Position numbers and translations under genes: made by a program
The notes under the pieces: model-generated
Told to the model about the DNA's origin: nothing
What the model saw: only the letters and a program-made list of their open reading frames with translations
Databases searched by the model: none
Assembly: GCA_964544765.1 (NCBI GenBank)
Contig: CAZJDM010000068.1
Location: 1 to 21,991, forward strand
DNA from: CAZJDM01 sp964544765
Lineage (GTDB): Bacteria; Bdellovibrionota_B; Oligoflexia; CAYFLR01
Direction: 5' to 3'
Length of the DNA: 21,991 bases
In this document: positions 1-8,444 of the stretch, piece after piece
Layout of the letters: every line of letters begins with the position of its first letter
How positions within the stretch are numbered: position 1 is the first letter of the stretch

Positions 1-2
1 CA

Positions 3-620
3 GAAACAGAATGTCGTTATAAATGTGACTTAAATTATACGTGGGATGGAGTATCTACTTGTGAAGCGGATACCAGAGTAACAAGTTGTACAAGTATGCC
101 AACAAATGCTTCTTGGAACAGTGTGAGTTCGATTACCCAAACGTGGGATGGAAGTGCTTGGCAACCATCAGTAATAGGTTGGTTTAATATTCCAGCATCT
201 GATTCAGAATGCCGTTTTAATTGCTACCTAAATTATACGTGGGATGGAGTATCTACTTGTGAAGCAGATACTAGGATAGCAAGTTGTACCAATAAACCGT
301 TAAACGCCACCTGGAATAGTATAAGTGTAATAATGCAGACGTGGGATGGAAGTACTTGGCAACCATCAGAAATATGTGGATTTAATAACGAGTCCTCAGA
401 AACAGAATGTCGTTTTAAATGTAACCTAAATTATACGTGGGATGGAGTATCGATTTGTGAAGCAGATACTAGAGTTGCCAATTGCACAAATAAACCGGTA
501 GATGCGTCCTGGAATAGTACCAGTACCATGATACAGACATGGGATGGAAGTACATGGCAGCCGTCAAATACAGATGGAGCATATAATACTGTAGAATCAA
601 GTACCGAATGTCGTTTCAAA
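3..620 (+). repeat. Tandem 198-nt coding repeats (66 residues each)
   Basis: Three complete units begin at nt 3, 201 and 399, and a partial fourth begins near 600. The conserved core aattatacgtgggatgg recurs at 33, 231 and 429, an exact 198-nt period. A TWDG motif occurs twice per unit (LNYTWDG and QTWDG). The conserved cysteines suggest disulfide-stabilised modules. The array probably continues left of the window. Confidence 0.9.
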
Positions 621-2324
621 TGTAATGTAGACTATTATTTTCATTATTGTGATAATGCTCCACCTACTTTATTGAATCCAATTGCGGATATCCAGTTGAA
701 TGAGGATGCTAGTGATACCATTATTGATCTATCGCAAGTTTTTACTGATGGACATTATCATACGGATCATTTACTATTACATCATCACCCATATCCATTA
801 TGCAGTGGGGCCGATGCAGGACTACCTTTCTCATGCATTTCTCATTCAGATTTAGGGAGTCATGTTGATAATTCCCGATTGAGCTATACCCTTACCAACG
901 ACAACAATGTGTTGGTCAATGTATCGGAAGCTGATAATCTTCTAACCTTAGATTATTTAGATAATCAGTATGGAATCGCTAATGTTACCGTTGGTGCAGT
1001 TGATTCGATATTGGGCGGTGCAGACCTAGAAGACTCCTTTCAAAGTGTCATTACTTCCGTTAATGATGCACCTACACTAACAAGTATCTCCAATTTAGAT
1101 GGAGCTATACAAACGATTGATTATACTATCACCTATGATATGATAGTTGCCGCTGCTAACGAGTATGATGTAGAAGGAGACAGCATATCATTTCGAATAG
1201 AATCATTAAATAATGGCACCTTAACCAAAGATGGTATTGATGTGATAGTTGGCAGTACTATGTTATTTAGTGGAGAAGAACTAGTTTGGAATTATGGAAC
1301 TGATTTCGGAGTCGTAAATGCTTTTAGTATAGTAGCCCACGATGGTAATCTTGCGAGTAGTCCTGCCGCTGTGGTTTATGTTAATGTCGCTGCTATGTAT
1401 TTTTATACTTGGACCGGATCGGGTGACGGTAGTACATGGACCGATTCTGCCAATTGGGATGTTGTACCAGCCAGTGCCAGTGGCACTTATCCGGGCCAAG
1501 ATCAAATATATGCTCATGTTACAATTGGTAGCTCTGCTTCGGTGACCATTAGTTCTGCCCAAAATGAAAAAATTTATACTTTGATTATACAGCAAGATGC
1601 TTCGTTAAATCTTTCCCCCGATGAAGCAAATGATATAGATGGAGATCCGGATACCTGGGATTTTGCCTTTCATGATATTGAAATGTATGGTGGGATAATT
1701 TATCCTACCCAAAGTGGTACTAAAAGAACTCTCATCTATGCTAATAATATTACGATTGAAGGCGGATCTATCAATGCTACCGGTAAAGGATATGCGGTTG
1801 GACAAGGACCGGGTGTTCCTTCTTCAAATAAGTGTGGAGCGGGGCATGGAGGAAATGGAGGAAGTTGCAAGAATGGGCCTGGAGGCGTTAGTTATGGTGA
1901 TATGAATGAACCGATAACAGCGGGTAGTGGATCCAGTAATACTTCTTATACCGTTAGTTCAGGAGGTGGTGCTTTAAAAATTGTAGTGAGTGAGACATTA
2001 ATTATCAATGATTCAGTTGATTATGGTAGTGGTTCTATACAGTCTAATAGTCCATCTGATTCGAATAGAAGCGCTGGTAGTGGTTCTGGTGGATCAATAT
2101 GGATAGACACCAATATTCTTGAAGGCAATGCTGTAAATGCTATACAGGCTAATGGTGCAGATGGGATCAATAAAAGTAGTGGAGGCTCCGGAGGTCGAGT
2201 CGCAATTTATTATGATACAACTAATACTCTAGATAGCCAGTCAATTTCGGTTACAGGGGGATCTAAAACCGGTAGTAACAACTCTCCAGGAGATCAAGGC
2301 ACTTCCGTTATTATAGAGTATTAG
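3..2324 (+). CDS. Repeat-rich adhesin-like surface protein (5' end missing)
   Basis: The reading frame is open to the left edge, so the signal peptide and an unknown number of repeats lie outside. The first ~205 residues are 66-residue units rich in Cys, each with ECR-x-KC, LNYTWDGVS-x-C and TWDGS-x-WQPS motifs. This repeat style occurs in large extracellular proteins of many uncultured and predatory bacteria. Two cadherin/Ig-like domains follow: one begins near PPTLLNPIADIQLNEDAS (nt ~660-1050), the next near NDAPTLTSISNLDG (nt ~1065-1395). The rest is Gly/Ser/Asn-rich with a GGSGGRVAIYY motif, typical of beta-helical or autotransporter-like passenger regions. No membrane anchor or sorting signal is visible at the C-terminus, so how it is held at the surface is unknown. 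A 114-nt insertion interrupts the first cadherin-like domain without breaking the frame. An adhesive or surface role is inferred from architecture only. Confidence 0.85.
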   Translation, partial: ETECRYKCDLNYTWDGVSTCEADTRVTSCTSMPTNASWNSVSSITQTWDGSAWQPSVIGWFNIPASDSECRFNCYLNYTWDGVSTCEADTRIASCTNKPLNATWNSISVIMQTWDGSTWQPSEICGFNNESSETECRFKCNLNYTWDGVSICEADTRVANCTNKPVDASWNSTSTMIQTWDGSTWQPSNTDGAYNTVESSTECRFKCNVDYYFHYCDNAPPTLLNPIADIQLNEDASDTIIDLSQVFTDGHYHTDHLLLHHHPYPLCSGADAGLPFSCISHSDLGSHVDNSRLSYTLTNDNNVLVNVSEADNLLTLDYLDNQYGIANVTVGAVDSILGGADLEDSFQSVITSVNDAPTLTSISNLDGAIQTIDYTITYDMIVAAANEYDVEGDSISFRIESLNNGTLTKDGIDVIVGSTMLFSGEELVWNYGTDFGVVNAFSIVAHDGNLASSPAAVVYVNVAAMYFYTWTGSGDGSTWTDSANWDVVPASASGTYPGQDQIYAHVTIGSSASVTISSAQNEKIYTLIIQQDASLNLSPDEANDIDGDPDTWDFAFHDIEMYGGIIYPTQSGTKRTLIYANNITIEGGSINATGKGYAVGQGPGVPSSNKCGAGHGGNGGSCKNGPGGVSYGDMNEPITAGSGSSNTSYTVSSGGGALKIVVSETLIINDSVDYGSGSIQSNSPSDSNRSAGSGSGGSIWIDTNILEGNAVNAIQANGADGINKSSGGSGGRVAIYYDTTNTLDSQSISVTGGSKTGSNNSPGDQGTSVIIEY
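751..864 (+). other. 114-nt in-frame insertion inside a cadherin-like domain
   Basis: Removing this segment joins VFTD directly to VDNSRLSYTL, restoring the usual cadherin-like sequence (VFTDVDNS...). The segment encodes 38 residues rich in His, Leu, Pro and Cys that are unlike the rest of the protein. The trinucleotide ATG flanks it (748-750 and 862-864), as a 3-nt target duplication would. Its ends show only a trivial inverted repeat (GAC...GTC). Its origin is unknown; a small mobile or palindromic element kept because it preserves the frame is one possibility. Confidence 0.55.
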
Positions 2325-2425
2325 GTGGAGCTAAAGAAATTGGATTAAATGGAATTACTTTTCAATCAGTAAGAATTCAAGTAAAAGATGAATTAATTCA
2401 ACTGGGCTTTCCAATTGCCTGCTAA
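2321..2425 (+). other. Possible protein-coding remnant downstream of the adhesin
   Basis: Shifted relative to the adhesin stop, a stop-free frame runs to a TAA at 2423-2425. Its translation has ordinary protein composition (LGGAKEIGLNGITFQSVRIQ, then VKDELIQLGFPIAC). It has no plausible start codon with a ribosome-binding site. It may be the tail of a decayed gene or chance coding in a short interval. I do not recognise it. Confidence 0.2.
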
Positions 2426-2439
2426 CCCTCGATTTTCAC

Positions 2440-2468
2440 TTGACATCCCTATTGTTTATTATTATGGT
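2440..2468 (+). promoter_or_regulatory. Sigma-70-type promoter of the EF-G-like gene
   Basis: A perfect -35 hexamer TTGACA (2440-2445) is followed, after 17 nt, by TATGGT (2463-2468), which matches 4 of 6 positions of TATAAT. Transcription would start near 2475, about 30 nt before the ATG at 2507. It lies in the intergenic gap immediately upstream of the gene. Confidence 0.55.
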
Positions 2469-2496
2469 GTCGACTGACTTTGGGTAATATAGAATT

Positions 2497-2502
2497 AGGA
2501 GG
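2497..2502 (+). promoter_or_regulatory. Shine-Dalgarno AGGAGG that sets the start at 2507
   Basis: A complete AGGAGG lies 4 nt before the ATG at 2507. The frame is also open from a TTG at 2480, but that codon has no ribosome-binding site and would add nine residues ahead of the conserved GTPase domain. The ATG at 2507 is therefore the likely start. Confidence 0.8.
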
Positions 2503-2506
2503 GACT

Positions 2507-4558
2507 ATGGCGGGAAATGGAACCTATACAAAAACAATTGGATTGGTTGGTTCAGCCAATGGCGGAAAAACCAGACTAAGTGATATGATGCTCTTTAAAA
2601 GTGGTAAAACTTCGAGAGCAGGAGTTACTACCGAAGGTTCATCAATTTTTGATTATGAACCGGAAGAACAAGAAAAACAACATTCTATCGTCACATCTGT
2701 AGCTGACACTAAATGGAACAGTCAATCCATTTCCATCGTTGATATGCCAGGATTCTCTGATTTTTATGGTGAGGTTATATCAGGCATTCAAGCTATAGAA
2801 ACAGGAATTATTGTAATCCCATCTGATACGGCTCTACCTTTTCAGGCTCAAAAAATGTGGGATTGGCTAATAAAAGCTAATAAAGGAAAAATTATTGTTA
2901 TTAATCACATGGATAGCGATGAAGCCAATACTGAAAATCGATTATCAGAAATCAAAGATAATTTTGGTGTTCAATGTATTCCGTTTAATTATCCAACCGG
3001 ATCCGGTAGCACCTTTAAAGGTGTTGTAGATACCTTCAATCCTCCAGCAGATATTCCAGATGATGTAAAAGATAAAGTTGAGGAAGTATCTGGTAGTATT
3101 ATTGATTCAATTGTTGAAGCTGATGATGACCTTATGGAGCGATATCTGGATGGACAAGAAATATCTAAAGAAGAGCTTTCAACTACTCTTACTAAAGGTA
3201 TGCTAAACAATACTGTAACTCCGGTTTTATTTTGTTCTGCTACCGATGGAACAGGAGTAGAAGAATTGTTAAGTTTTATTGCTAATTATGCTCCATCCAT
3301 AGCTGATCTGCCTAATATTGAAGGTACCAATCCCGAAACGAAAGAAGTCATCCAACGTAAACCACAAGAAAATGAGCCTTTTAGTGCAAAAATTTTTAAA
3401 ATTGTACGAGACGATTATATTGGTAAACTTTCTTATGCCAAAGTTATATCTGGTACATTGACTCCAGATTATAATCCGTTATTAGTTAAGACAGGTAAAA
3501 CCTTTCGTTTTGCCCAAATGGTTAAATTATTCGGAGCCAAACAAGAACCTTGTGAAAAGGCATTACCTGGAGATATTATCGCTCTAACTAAAGTAGAAAA
3601 TCTTGAAGTTTCAGATACCATCTGTGCACCCAAAGATATTATTAGTTACCCCAATATTGAATATCCTATTCCTATGTCATCTTTAGCGGTATTACCTAAG
3701 ACCCAAGCTGATGAGAAAAAATTATCTACCTCAATTCAACGAGTAGTTGAAGAAGATCCTACTTTTGAATCTTCTTATGATGAACAAACTAAAGAATTGG
3801 TTATTACCGGTATTTCTTTAATGCATTTAGAAACAATAATTAAAAAACTTAAACGACGTTTTGGAGTATCGGTTAATACTAAACCTCCTAAGATTCGTTA
3901 TCGTGAAACTATCTCTAAAGCAGTCAAACTAGTTGAATACACCCACAAAAAACAATCTGGTGGTGCTGGTCAATATGGGCGCGTAATTATCGATATTGAA
4001 CCTAATGAACGTGGCGCTGGTTATGAGTTTATTGATAAGATATTTGGCGGTGCAATTGACCAAGGTTTTCGTCCCAGTGTTAACAAGGGAATTATTGAAA
4101 AAATGAAAGACGGCATCTTAGCTGGTTATCCAGTTTGTGACGTAAAAGTATATTTAGTTGATGGGAAAACCCATCCAGTTGACTCGAAGGATATAGCCTT
4201 TCAAATAGCAGGTAGAGAGGCCTTTAAAAAGGGATTTATGTCAGCAAATCCTATTTTACTAGAACCAATCGTCAATCTGGAAGTAACCGTCCCTGGGCAG
4301 TTTTTTGGTGATATTTCAGGAGATATATCCAGTAGAAGGGGTAAAGTATCTGGAATGGAAGCTTTAGGAGATTTACAAATCATTAAAGCTGAGGCACCTT
4401 TAGCTGAACTAACTACCTATGCATCTGACTTACGATCCATTACTTCTGGTCAAGGAGATTTCTCTATGGAATTTGCCCGTTATGAGCCGGTGCCTAGTCG
4501 TGTTCAAGAAGATATAATTAAGCAATTCAAAGTCAGCGAAGAAAAGAACGCTTCTTAG
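2507..4558 (+). CDS. EF-G-like translational GTPase (EF-G-2 type)
   Basis: This 683-residue protein has the full elongation-factor-G layout: an N-terminal GTPase domain, domain II, and domains III-V with conserved blocks such as GGAGQYGRV, GYPVCDVKV and GQGDFSMEF. Numbered from the ATG at 2507, G1 is GSANGGKT (15-22), a QEKQHSI effector-like segment lies at 55-61, G3 is DMPGF (79-83) and G4 is NHMD (133-136). The residue after DxxG is Phe, where canonical EF-G has the His needed for GTP hydrolysis. The related EF-G-2 proteins also lack that His, usually having Tyr. G4 has His in place of the usual Lys of NKxD. These changes place it among EF-G paralogues, not the housekeeping translocase. A ribosome-associated role is likely from the family; its exact function is unknown. 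It stands alone, with its own promoter and a strong ribosome-binding site. Confidence 0.9.
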   Translation: MAGNGTYTKTIGLVGSANGGKTRLSDMMLFKSGKTSRAGVTTEGSSIFDYEPEEQEKQHSIVTSVADTKWNSQSISIVDMPGFSDFYGEVISGIQAIETGIIVIPSDTALPFQAQKMWDWLIKANKGKIIVINHMDSDEANTENRLSEIKDNFGVQCIPFNYPTGSGSTFKGVVDTFNPPADIPDDVKDKVEEVSGSIIDSIVEADDDLMERYLDGQEISKEELSTTLTKGMLNNTVTPVLFCSATDGTGVEELLSFIANYAPSIADLPNIEGTNPETKEVIQRKPQENEPFSAKIFKIVRDDYIGKLSYAKVISGTLTPDYNPLLVKTGKTFRFAQMVKLFGAKQEPCEKALPGDIIALTKVENLEVSDTICAPKDIISYPNIEYPIPMSSLAVLPKTQADEKKLSTSIQRVVEEDPTFESSYDEQTKELVITGISLMHLETIIKKLKRRFGVSVNTKPPKIRYRETISKAVKLVEYTHKKQSGGAGQYGRVIIDIEPNERGAGYEFIDKIFGGAIDQGFRPSVNKGIIEKMKDGILAGYPVCDVKVYLVDGKTHPVDSKDIAFQIAGREAFKKGFMSANPILLEPIVNLEVTVPGQFFGDISGDISSRRGKVSGMEALGDLQIIKAEAPLAELTTYASDLRSITSGQGDFSMEFARYEPVPSRVQEDIIKQFKVSEEKNAS

Positions 4559-4630
4559 TTGAAAATTAAATTCAGTTGAAAATAAACGAGATTATTTGCC
4601 TTATAGGAAACTACAAACCTTAATGGTGTG

Positions 4631-4711
4631 ATGGGCCAAAATAAATTAGTACGTTGTCAACTTGCTCCCGATGCGCTTAAACCAGGTCCTCTATTTATGT
4701 TCCAACCTTGA
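4631..4711 (+). other. Short open frame in the gap between convergent genes
   Basis: An ATG-initiated frame encodes 26 residues (MGQNKLVRCQLAPDALKPGP, then LFMFQP). There is no good ribosome-binding site, and the frame closes with a stop (4604-4606) a short way upstream. Composition looks protein-like, so it could be a fragment of a decayed gene, but chance is equally possible. No hairpin terminator was seen in 4559-4719. Confidence 0.15.
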
Positions 4712-4719
4712 AATATTTT

Positions 4720-5694
4720 TTAGGCTGCTTGATGAGTAATTTTTAAAGCTTCTTCGACAGCATTGGTAATTTGGTTTTTATTAAAGTCGATCAAATAAAA
4801 ATCGCAACCAGATTCAATACATTTTTGAACATTTATATTACCTGACAAAGCTGAGTGAATAATTGTGGAAATATTCTTAAATCTACTATCAGACTTCACT
4901 TTTTTAATTAATTTGTATCCATCCATTTTGGTCATTTCAACATTGGCAATTAATAAATCCACAGCTCTTTTATTGGTACCTGTTTGCTGATTTAATTGCT
5001 CAATAAAATTTAAGGCTTCGACACCATTGTTAGCTTCAATTATATCTAGATTATGATCAACTAACATATCAATTATAGTTTTTCTAGTTATCGATGAATT
5101 ATCAACAATCAGGAGCCTATTTCGATTACTATTGGTTGTTGGATTTATTTTTTGAGCTATACCAAGATGCTGTTTCGGTATTGAAGAAGTTTCTTCATAA
5201 TGAGCAATATTATGGCTCATTTTCTTTAAGATCACCTCTAGATCCAGAACAAACAGGAACCTATCATTTTCGATTGAGGTAACTCCAGTTATTCCTTCCA
5301 AACACCCTACAAAAGGAGGATAGACCTTGCTTCTTTTGATTTTTCTTATTTTCTTTGAAGAATCTACAACAAAACCAACTGTTTGATTATCAAATCCCAT
5401 AATTAGTAATTGTGAGTTAGGTTTTATTTGCCCATCCTCTGCACCAATCGACACAGATAAATTAATAATAGGTACTGGCTTTCCTCGATGTTCGAATAAT
5501 CCAACCACTTCTTTAATATTTGAAAAAAAGTATTTGAATTTTGGTAAGTTGATTATCTCGACGGTCTGGGATACATCTACTCCATAAACTAGAGTAGTTT
5601 CATTTCCTAAGGGATCAGATCTCAAAACAGAAAATTCAATTAAATGCAGAAATTTGTCTTTTTTTTCAATAAATTGAGTCTCATTATGAGTCAT
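4720..5694 (-). CDS. CheV-like chemotaxis coupling protein with pseudo-receiver
   Basis: The 324-residue protein has a CheW-like coupling domain (about 15-160, with YGVDVSQTVEIINLP and GLFEHRGKPVPIINL) joined to a CheY-like receiver domain (about 192-320). This is the CheV order; CheV links chemoreceptors to the kinase CheA. The receiver keeps Asp198 in LLIVDNSS and Ser281. At the phosphorylation site, however, the sequence is LLIANVEMTKMDGY with Asn251 where Asp is expected, and the conserved Lys is replaced by Asp303 (YLIDFN). It therefore should not be phosphorylated in the normal way and may act as a constitutive coupler or scaffold. Only a weak AAAAGG precedes the ATG. It converges with the EF-G-like gene, and no other chemotaxis gene is in the window. 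Confidence 0.88.
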   Translation of the reverse strand: MTHNETQFIEKKDKFLHLIEFSVLRSDPLGNETTLVYGVDVSQTVEIINLPKFKYFFSNIKEVVGLFEHRGKPVPIINLSVSIGAEDGQIKPNSQLLIMGFDNQTVGFVVDSSKKIRKIKRSKVYPPFVGCLEGITGVTSIENDRFLFVLDLEVILKKMSHNIAHYEETSSIPKQHLGIAQKINPTTNSNRNRLLIVDNSSITRKTIIDMLVDHNLDIIEANNGVEALNFIEQLNQQTGTNKRAVDLLIANVEMTKMDGYKLIKKVKSDSRFKNISTIIHSALSGNINVQKCIESGCDFYLIDFNKNQITNAVEEALKITHQAA

Positions 5695-5936
5695 ACAATT
5701 GAGCCTTTTACCTACATCAACTGTTCATAAGGTTTAATTATAATTAAAGTTCTAGATTTACTAATATTTGATCGACAATAGAAAAAAGTTCTTTAACTCT
5801 ATTTTAAGAGCTGATGATTTCATAATTTATCTGCAATAAAGTCTATAGTTTGTAAAAAAATTAATATTTTAAACTCAAGTTTTCAATTCTTAATCCGCAA
5901 ATCTTAAATATACATGAAAACACTGGGAGGTTAATT

Positions 5937-6191
5937 ATGAAAAAATTATTTACATTAGTGAGCATGATTTTTTTGTTATCCTTACTAACTAATTGCAAAA
6001 CAAGGAATAAAGATACATCTACAGTAAAGGGTGCTGGACAATATGATCCCGTAGTTTCAAATACTATAACAAAATTTTCAGATCCAAGGCCTCGACGTTC
6101 TTCAAAACATTATACGACATTTTCAGTTTTAGATTATGATTATAGCAACACGAAAACAGGATTTAGAGTTGTGATTCCCGATAAACTTTAG
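5937..6191 (+). CDS. Small predicted lipoprotein, 84 residues
   Basis: The N-terminus MKKLFTLVSMIFLLSLLTNC is a lipoprotein signal peptide with Cys20 as the likely lipidated residue. The lipobox LTNC has Asn at -1, which is unusual for enterobacteria but tolerated in relaxed lipobox lineages. The mature part is short, basic and aromatic (DPRPRRSSKHYTTF, then FSVLDYDYSN) and has no recognised domain. A strong Shine-Dalgarno GGGAGG (5925-5930) lies 6 nt before the ATG. It sits between the CheV-like and receiver-PilZ genes but on the opposite strand, converging with the latter 28 nt downstream. The preceding gap 5695-5936 is very AT-rich and shows no convincing promoter. Confidence 0.75.
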   Translation: MKKLFTLVSMIFLLSLLTNCKTRNKDTSTVKGAGQYDPVVSNTITKFSDPRPRRSSKHYTTFSVLDYDYSNTKTGFRVVIPDKL

Positions 6192-6219
6192 ATTATTGAC
6201 AGCAGGCATAAACACTATG

Positions 6220-6993
6220 TTATACGCTGGTTGTTGATGTTGTTTCTTTATTGACTGGAACCAAATTGTCGAATTTAAAAAGATCCTTCAATTGACTTAA
6301 TAAACGTTTTCGATCTGCTCCAGAAGAGGCCATTAATTTCCCGCCCATTTCTCCGGTTTTTTTATTTACCCACAGAACTTTACCCTTAATCAATAACTGT
6401 CCTTCAGTAACCTTTTTAGAACGAGGATGAAGTTTATCAACTTCAAATCCAATAGTTTCTTCACTACCAACCAACGGTATTTCTATTTCACCTAAGCAAA
6501 ACCCGCTCATACTAATATTTTTAAGGACACCTTGCATTTGTTTCTTTTTTCTTGATCGTCTGTGTTTAACATAAAACGATATAGGTTTATCTGTATCAAA
6601 ACGTTTTTCTATCCGACCAGTCTTAGTTAAATACCTATCAATAATTGAAATAAATTTATCAGAATGAATTGGTTTTATTTGTACTTCGGCACAATCTTGA
6701 AAATGAAACAATTCCTGGTTAAAGCGATTATAGAATTCATCATTTTCAATTGTGGTAAATATTACCGGTATGTTGGATACTTTTTTGATTCTTTTGACAA
6801 TTTCAACCCCATCCATATCTGGCTGTAAAAATTCCAAAATGACCATATCAATGGGTTCATTACGCACATAATAAAGAATTTCTTTGGCATTCATGGCCAT
6901 TTTTATTGATATGTCTTCATAACGATCTTTTAAAATTTCGGAAATGATAACTACATTCGGCTTACTATGATCGGCGATGACAATATTTTTCAT
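6220..6993 (-). CDS. Receiver-PilZ protein with Glu at the phosphorylation site
   Basis: The 257-residue protein has a CheY-like receiver (1-122) followed by a PilZ domain (about 127-240); PilZ domains typically bind cyclic di-GMP. At the receiver's acidic pocket only Asp8 remains (IVIADHSK; the second acidic position is His9). The phospho-acceptor position is Glu54 in MVILEFLQPDMDG, while Thr80/81 and Lys107 (VQIKP) are conserved. Glu at this site can mimic constitutive phosphorylation. The PilZ part has NISMSG (159-164), matching the [D/N]xSxxG motif. An RxxxR is present at 127-131, but at the usual distance from the first strand (KPISFYV) the second Arg would be Asp135, so ligand binding is uncertain. 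GGAG lies 8 nt before the ATG. It could couple cyclic di-GMP to motility or surface behaviour; partners are unknown. Confidence 0.85.
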   Translation of the reverse strand: MKNIVIADHSKPNVVIISEILKDRYEDISIKMAMNAKEILYYVRNEPIDMVILEFLQPDMDGVEIVKRIKKVSNIPVIFTTIENDEFYNRFNQELFHFQDCAEVQIKPIHSDKFISIIDRYLTKTGRIEKRFDTDKPISFYVKHRRSRKKKQMQGVLKNISMSGFCLGEIEIPLVGSEETIGFEVDKLHPRSKKVTEGQLLIKGKVLWVNKKTGEMGGKLMASSGADRKRLLSQLKDLFKFDNLVPVNKETTSTTSV

Positions 6994-7167
6994 TTTTATG
7001 GCTCCATCATATTTTATTAAATATTTTTGAATTTTATGAATTTAATATAGTTTACCATATTAATTCTTGATATTCATCATCATCTTTTCCACTCAAAAAA
7101 TAGCTAAATGAGAAATATTATTCGATTTTACCTAAAGATCTTTTTATCATATCCGAAAATAAACGGT

Positions 7168-8313
7168 ATGAGGCTATTACTTAAAATTCTGCTTGGTATA
7201 TTACTTTTATTGCTTTTATCACCTTCCAGTTATTCTTATGATCCTTATAAGACCAAAGATTCTGATATCCTAAAATTCAAAACTCTGGGCAAAGTAGAAA
7301 AAAGCTCCTACCATCAAACTAACCTTGACCATATTGAAGATGAGTTTCCTTCTTATTTAATTAAGATTTCCTATCGTAATGTTTATTTATCAAAAAATAA
7401 AGTACTCAAACGTTTTATGTACAACCAACAACCATGGAAAGCAAAACCTCTAACCATGACTCTATTCGAACCCATGGATCTATCATACGTCGCCAAAAAA
7501 ATTGGTAAACCCTCTAAGAAAAAAAAATTAGAAAAAATTTTAAAAAAAAATAAAAATACACTTATTCAGCGTAGAGAAAAAGGTGGTTACATTCTAACCT
7601 TAAAAAAAGTGATTGTACCTTATATAACCAACGAGTTTATTTCCCAATTGAGTACCAAAAAGTCATTGGTACCTTGGCTGATGGTAGACAAAATAAATGA
7701 TCAGGATTTACATTTAATCGTTGATCATTTTTCAACTCATTGGAAAGCTGATGAAATACGGTTAATTATTGAAGATTTTAAAGAACGAAAAATCAAATCC
7801 ATCAGAATGGATCGAGTATTTTTTCCTTCTTTTGCTAAAAAACGTATTTTTAAATTCGAAAAGGTACTGGGTCCTAACTGTTTTCACTCTAGTATAGCTT
7901 TCAACAATCCTAATGTGGCCTCTTATCCATGGATAAACATCAATAAGGAAAACGGTCACTATATTACAATGATCAACTATGATGAATTATGGAGTACGTT
8001 AAAAAGATTTTATATACCGATTAATCCTCAAGAAACCTTAGTTAAATTTGGCGATATAATCATATTTTATGATAAAACAATTAGTCCAGATGGAACATTC
8101 TACAAAAGCTACAAACACGCAACAACCTATTTATTTGATAGATTGGTTTTCAACAAAGACTCAAAAACTCCCAAAACTCCTTACTTGATCCTTAATTTGG
8201 ACCAAGTTATGAAAAACTGGAAAAATCGTTATAATCATCTGGGATATCGCATCTATCGTATAAAAAACATGCGTGTTCAACCCCAAACCTACTCTCTTCT
8301 AGACATCTTTTAA
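7168..8313 (+). CDS. Secreted protein, possible NlpC/P60-like hydrolase
   Basis: I chose the ATG at 7168 because it gives a standard Sec signal peptide (MRLLLKILLGILLLLLLSPS, cleavage likely after SYS). The frame extends to an ATG at 7108, which would add 20 residues; neither start has a clear ribosome-binding site. The mature protein is Lys-rich in its first half (a KPSKKKKLEKILKKNKN segment). Its C-terminal third has Cys258-Phe-His260 (numbered from the longer start) in GPNCFHSSIAF, then LVKFGDIIIFYD and later KHATTYLF with His337. Cys near a helix start, then a GD-plus-hydrophobic strand and a downstream His is the order seen in NlpC/P60 papain-like peptidases and amidases. Similarity is patchy, so the enzymatic call is tentative. 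The 131-nt gap to the next gene makes co-transcription possible but unproven. Confidence 0.7.
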   Translation: MRLLLKILLGILLLLLLSPSSYSYDPYKTKDSDILKFKTLGKVEKSSYHQTNLDHIEDEFPSYLIKISYRNVYLSKNKVLKRFMYNQQPWKAKPLTMTLFEPMDLSYVAKKIGKPSKKKKLEKILKKNKNTLIQRREKGGYILTLKKVIVPYITNEFISQLSTKKSLVPWLMVDKINDQDLHLIVDHFSTHWKADEIRLIIEDFKERKIKSIRMDRVFFPSFAKKRIFKFEKVLGPNCFHSSIAFNNPNVASYPWININKENGHYITMINYDELWSTLKRFYIPINPQETLVKFGDIIIFYDKTISPDGTFYKSYKHATTYLFDRLVFNKDSKTPKTPYLILNLDQVMKNWKNRYNHLGYRIYRIKNMRVQPQTYSLLDIF

Positions 8314-8444
8314 TTCTACCTAGACACCCTTTAATATTGACTATTTTCAAAATTATTAGATTTTTTTAAAATTTTGATTAAAGCAAAAAAATTCAATTGA
8401 CGATAAGTCTTATGGCTTTGCGACGAATCAATTAGGGGGAAACT

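Noticed and set aside
3..620. CRISPR-like periodicity at the left edge
   Set aside because: The 198-nt period is a protein-coding tandem repeat in one continuous frame, not short repeats with unique spacers.
1281..1595. Long open frame on the - strand within the adhesin gene
   Set aside because: It lies wholly inside a gene with clear domain structure, has no ribosome-binding site and gives no protein-like pattern; it is a shadow of the coding strand.
8348..8376. AT-rich inverted repeat TCAAAATT...AATTTTGA after the NlpC/P60-like gene
   Set aside because: No G/C in most of the stem and no T tract after it; not a credible terminator.
8397..8425. TTGACG as a -35 for the large lipoprotein gene
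   Set aside because: No acceptable -10 hexamer at 16-18 nt (GCGACG at 17), so no promoter is called.
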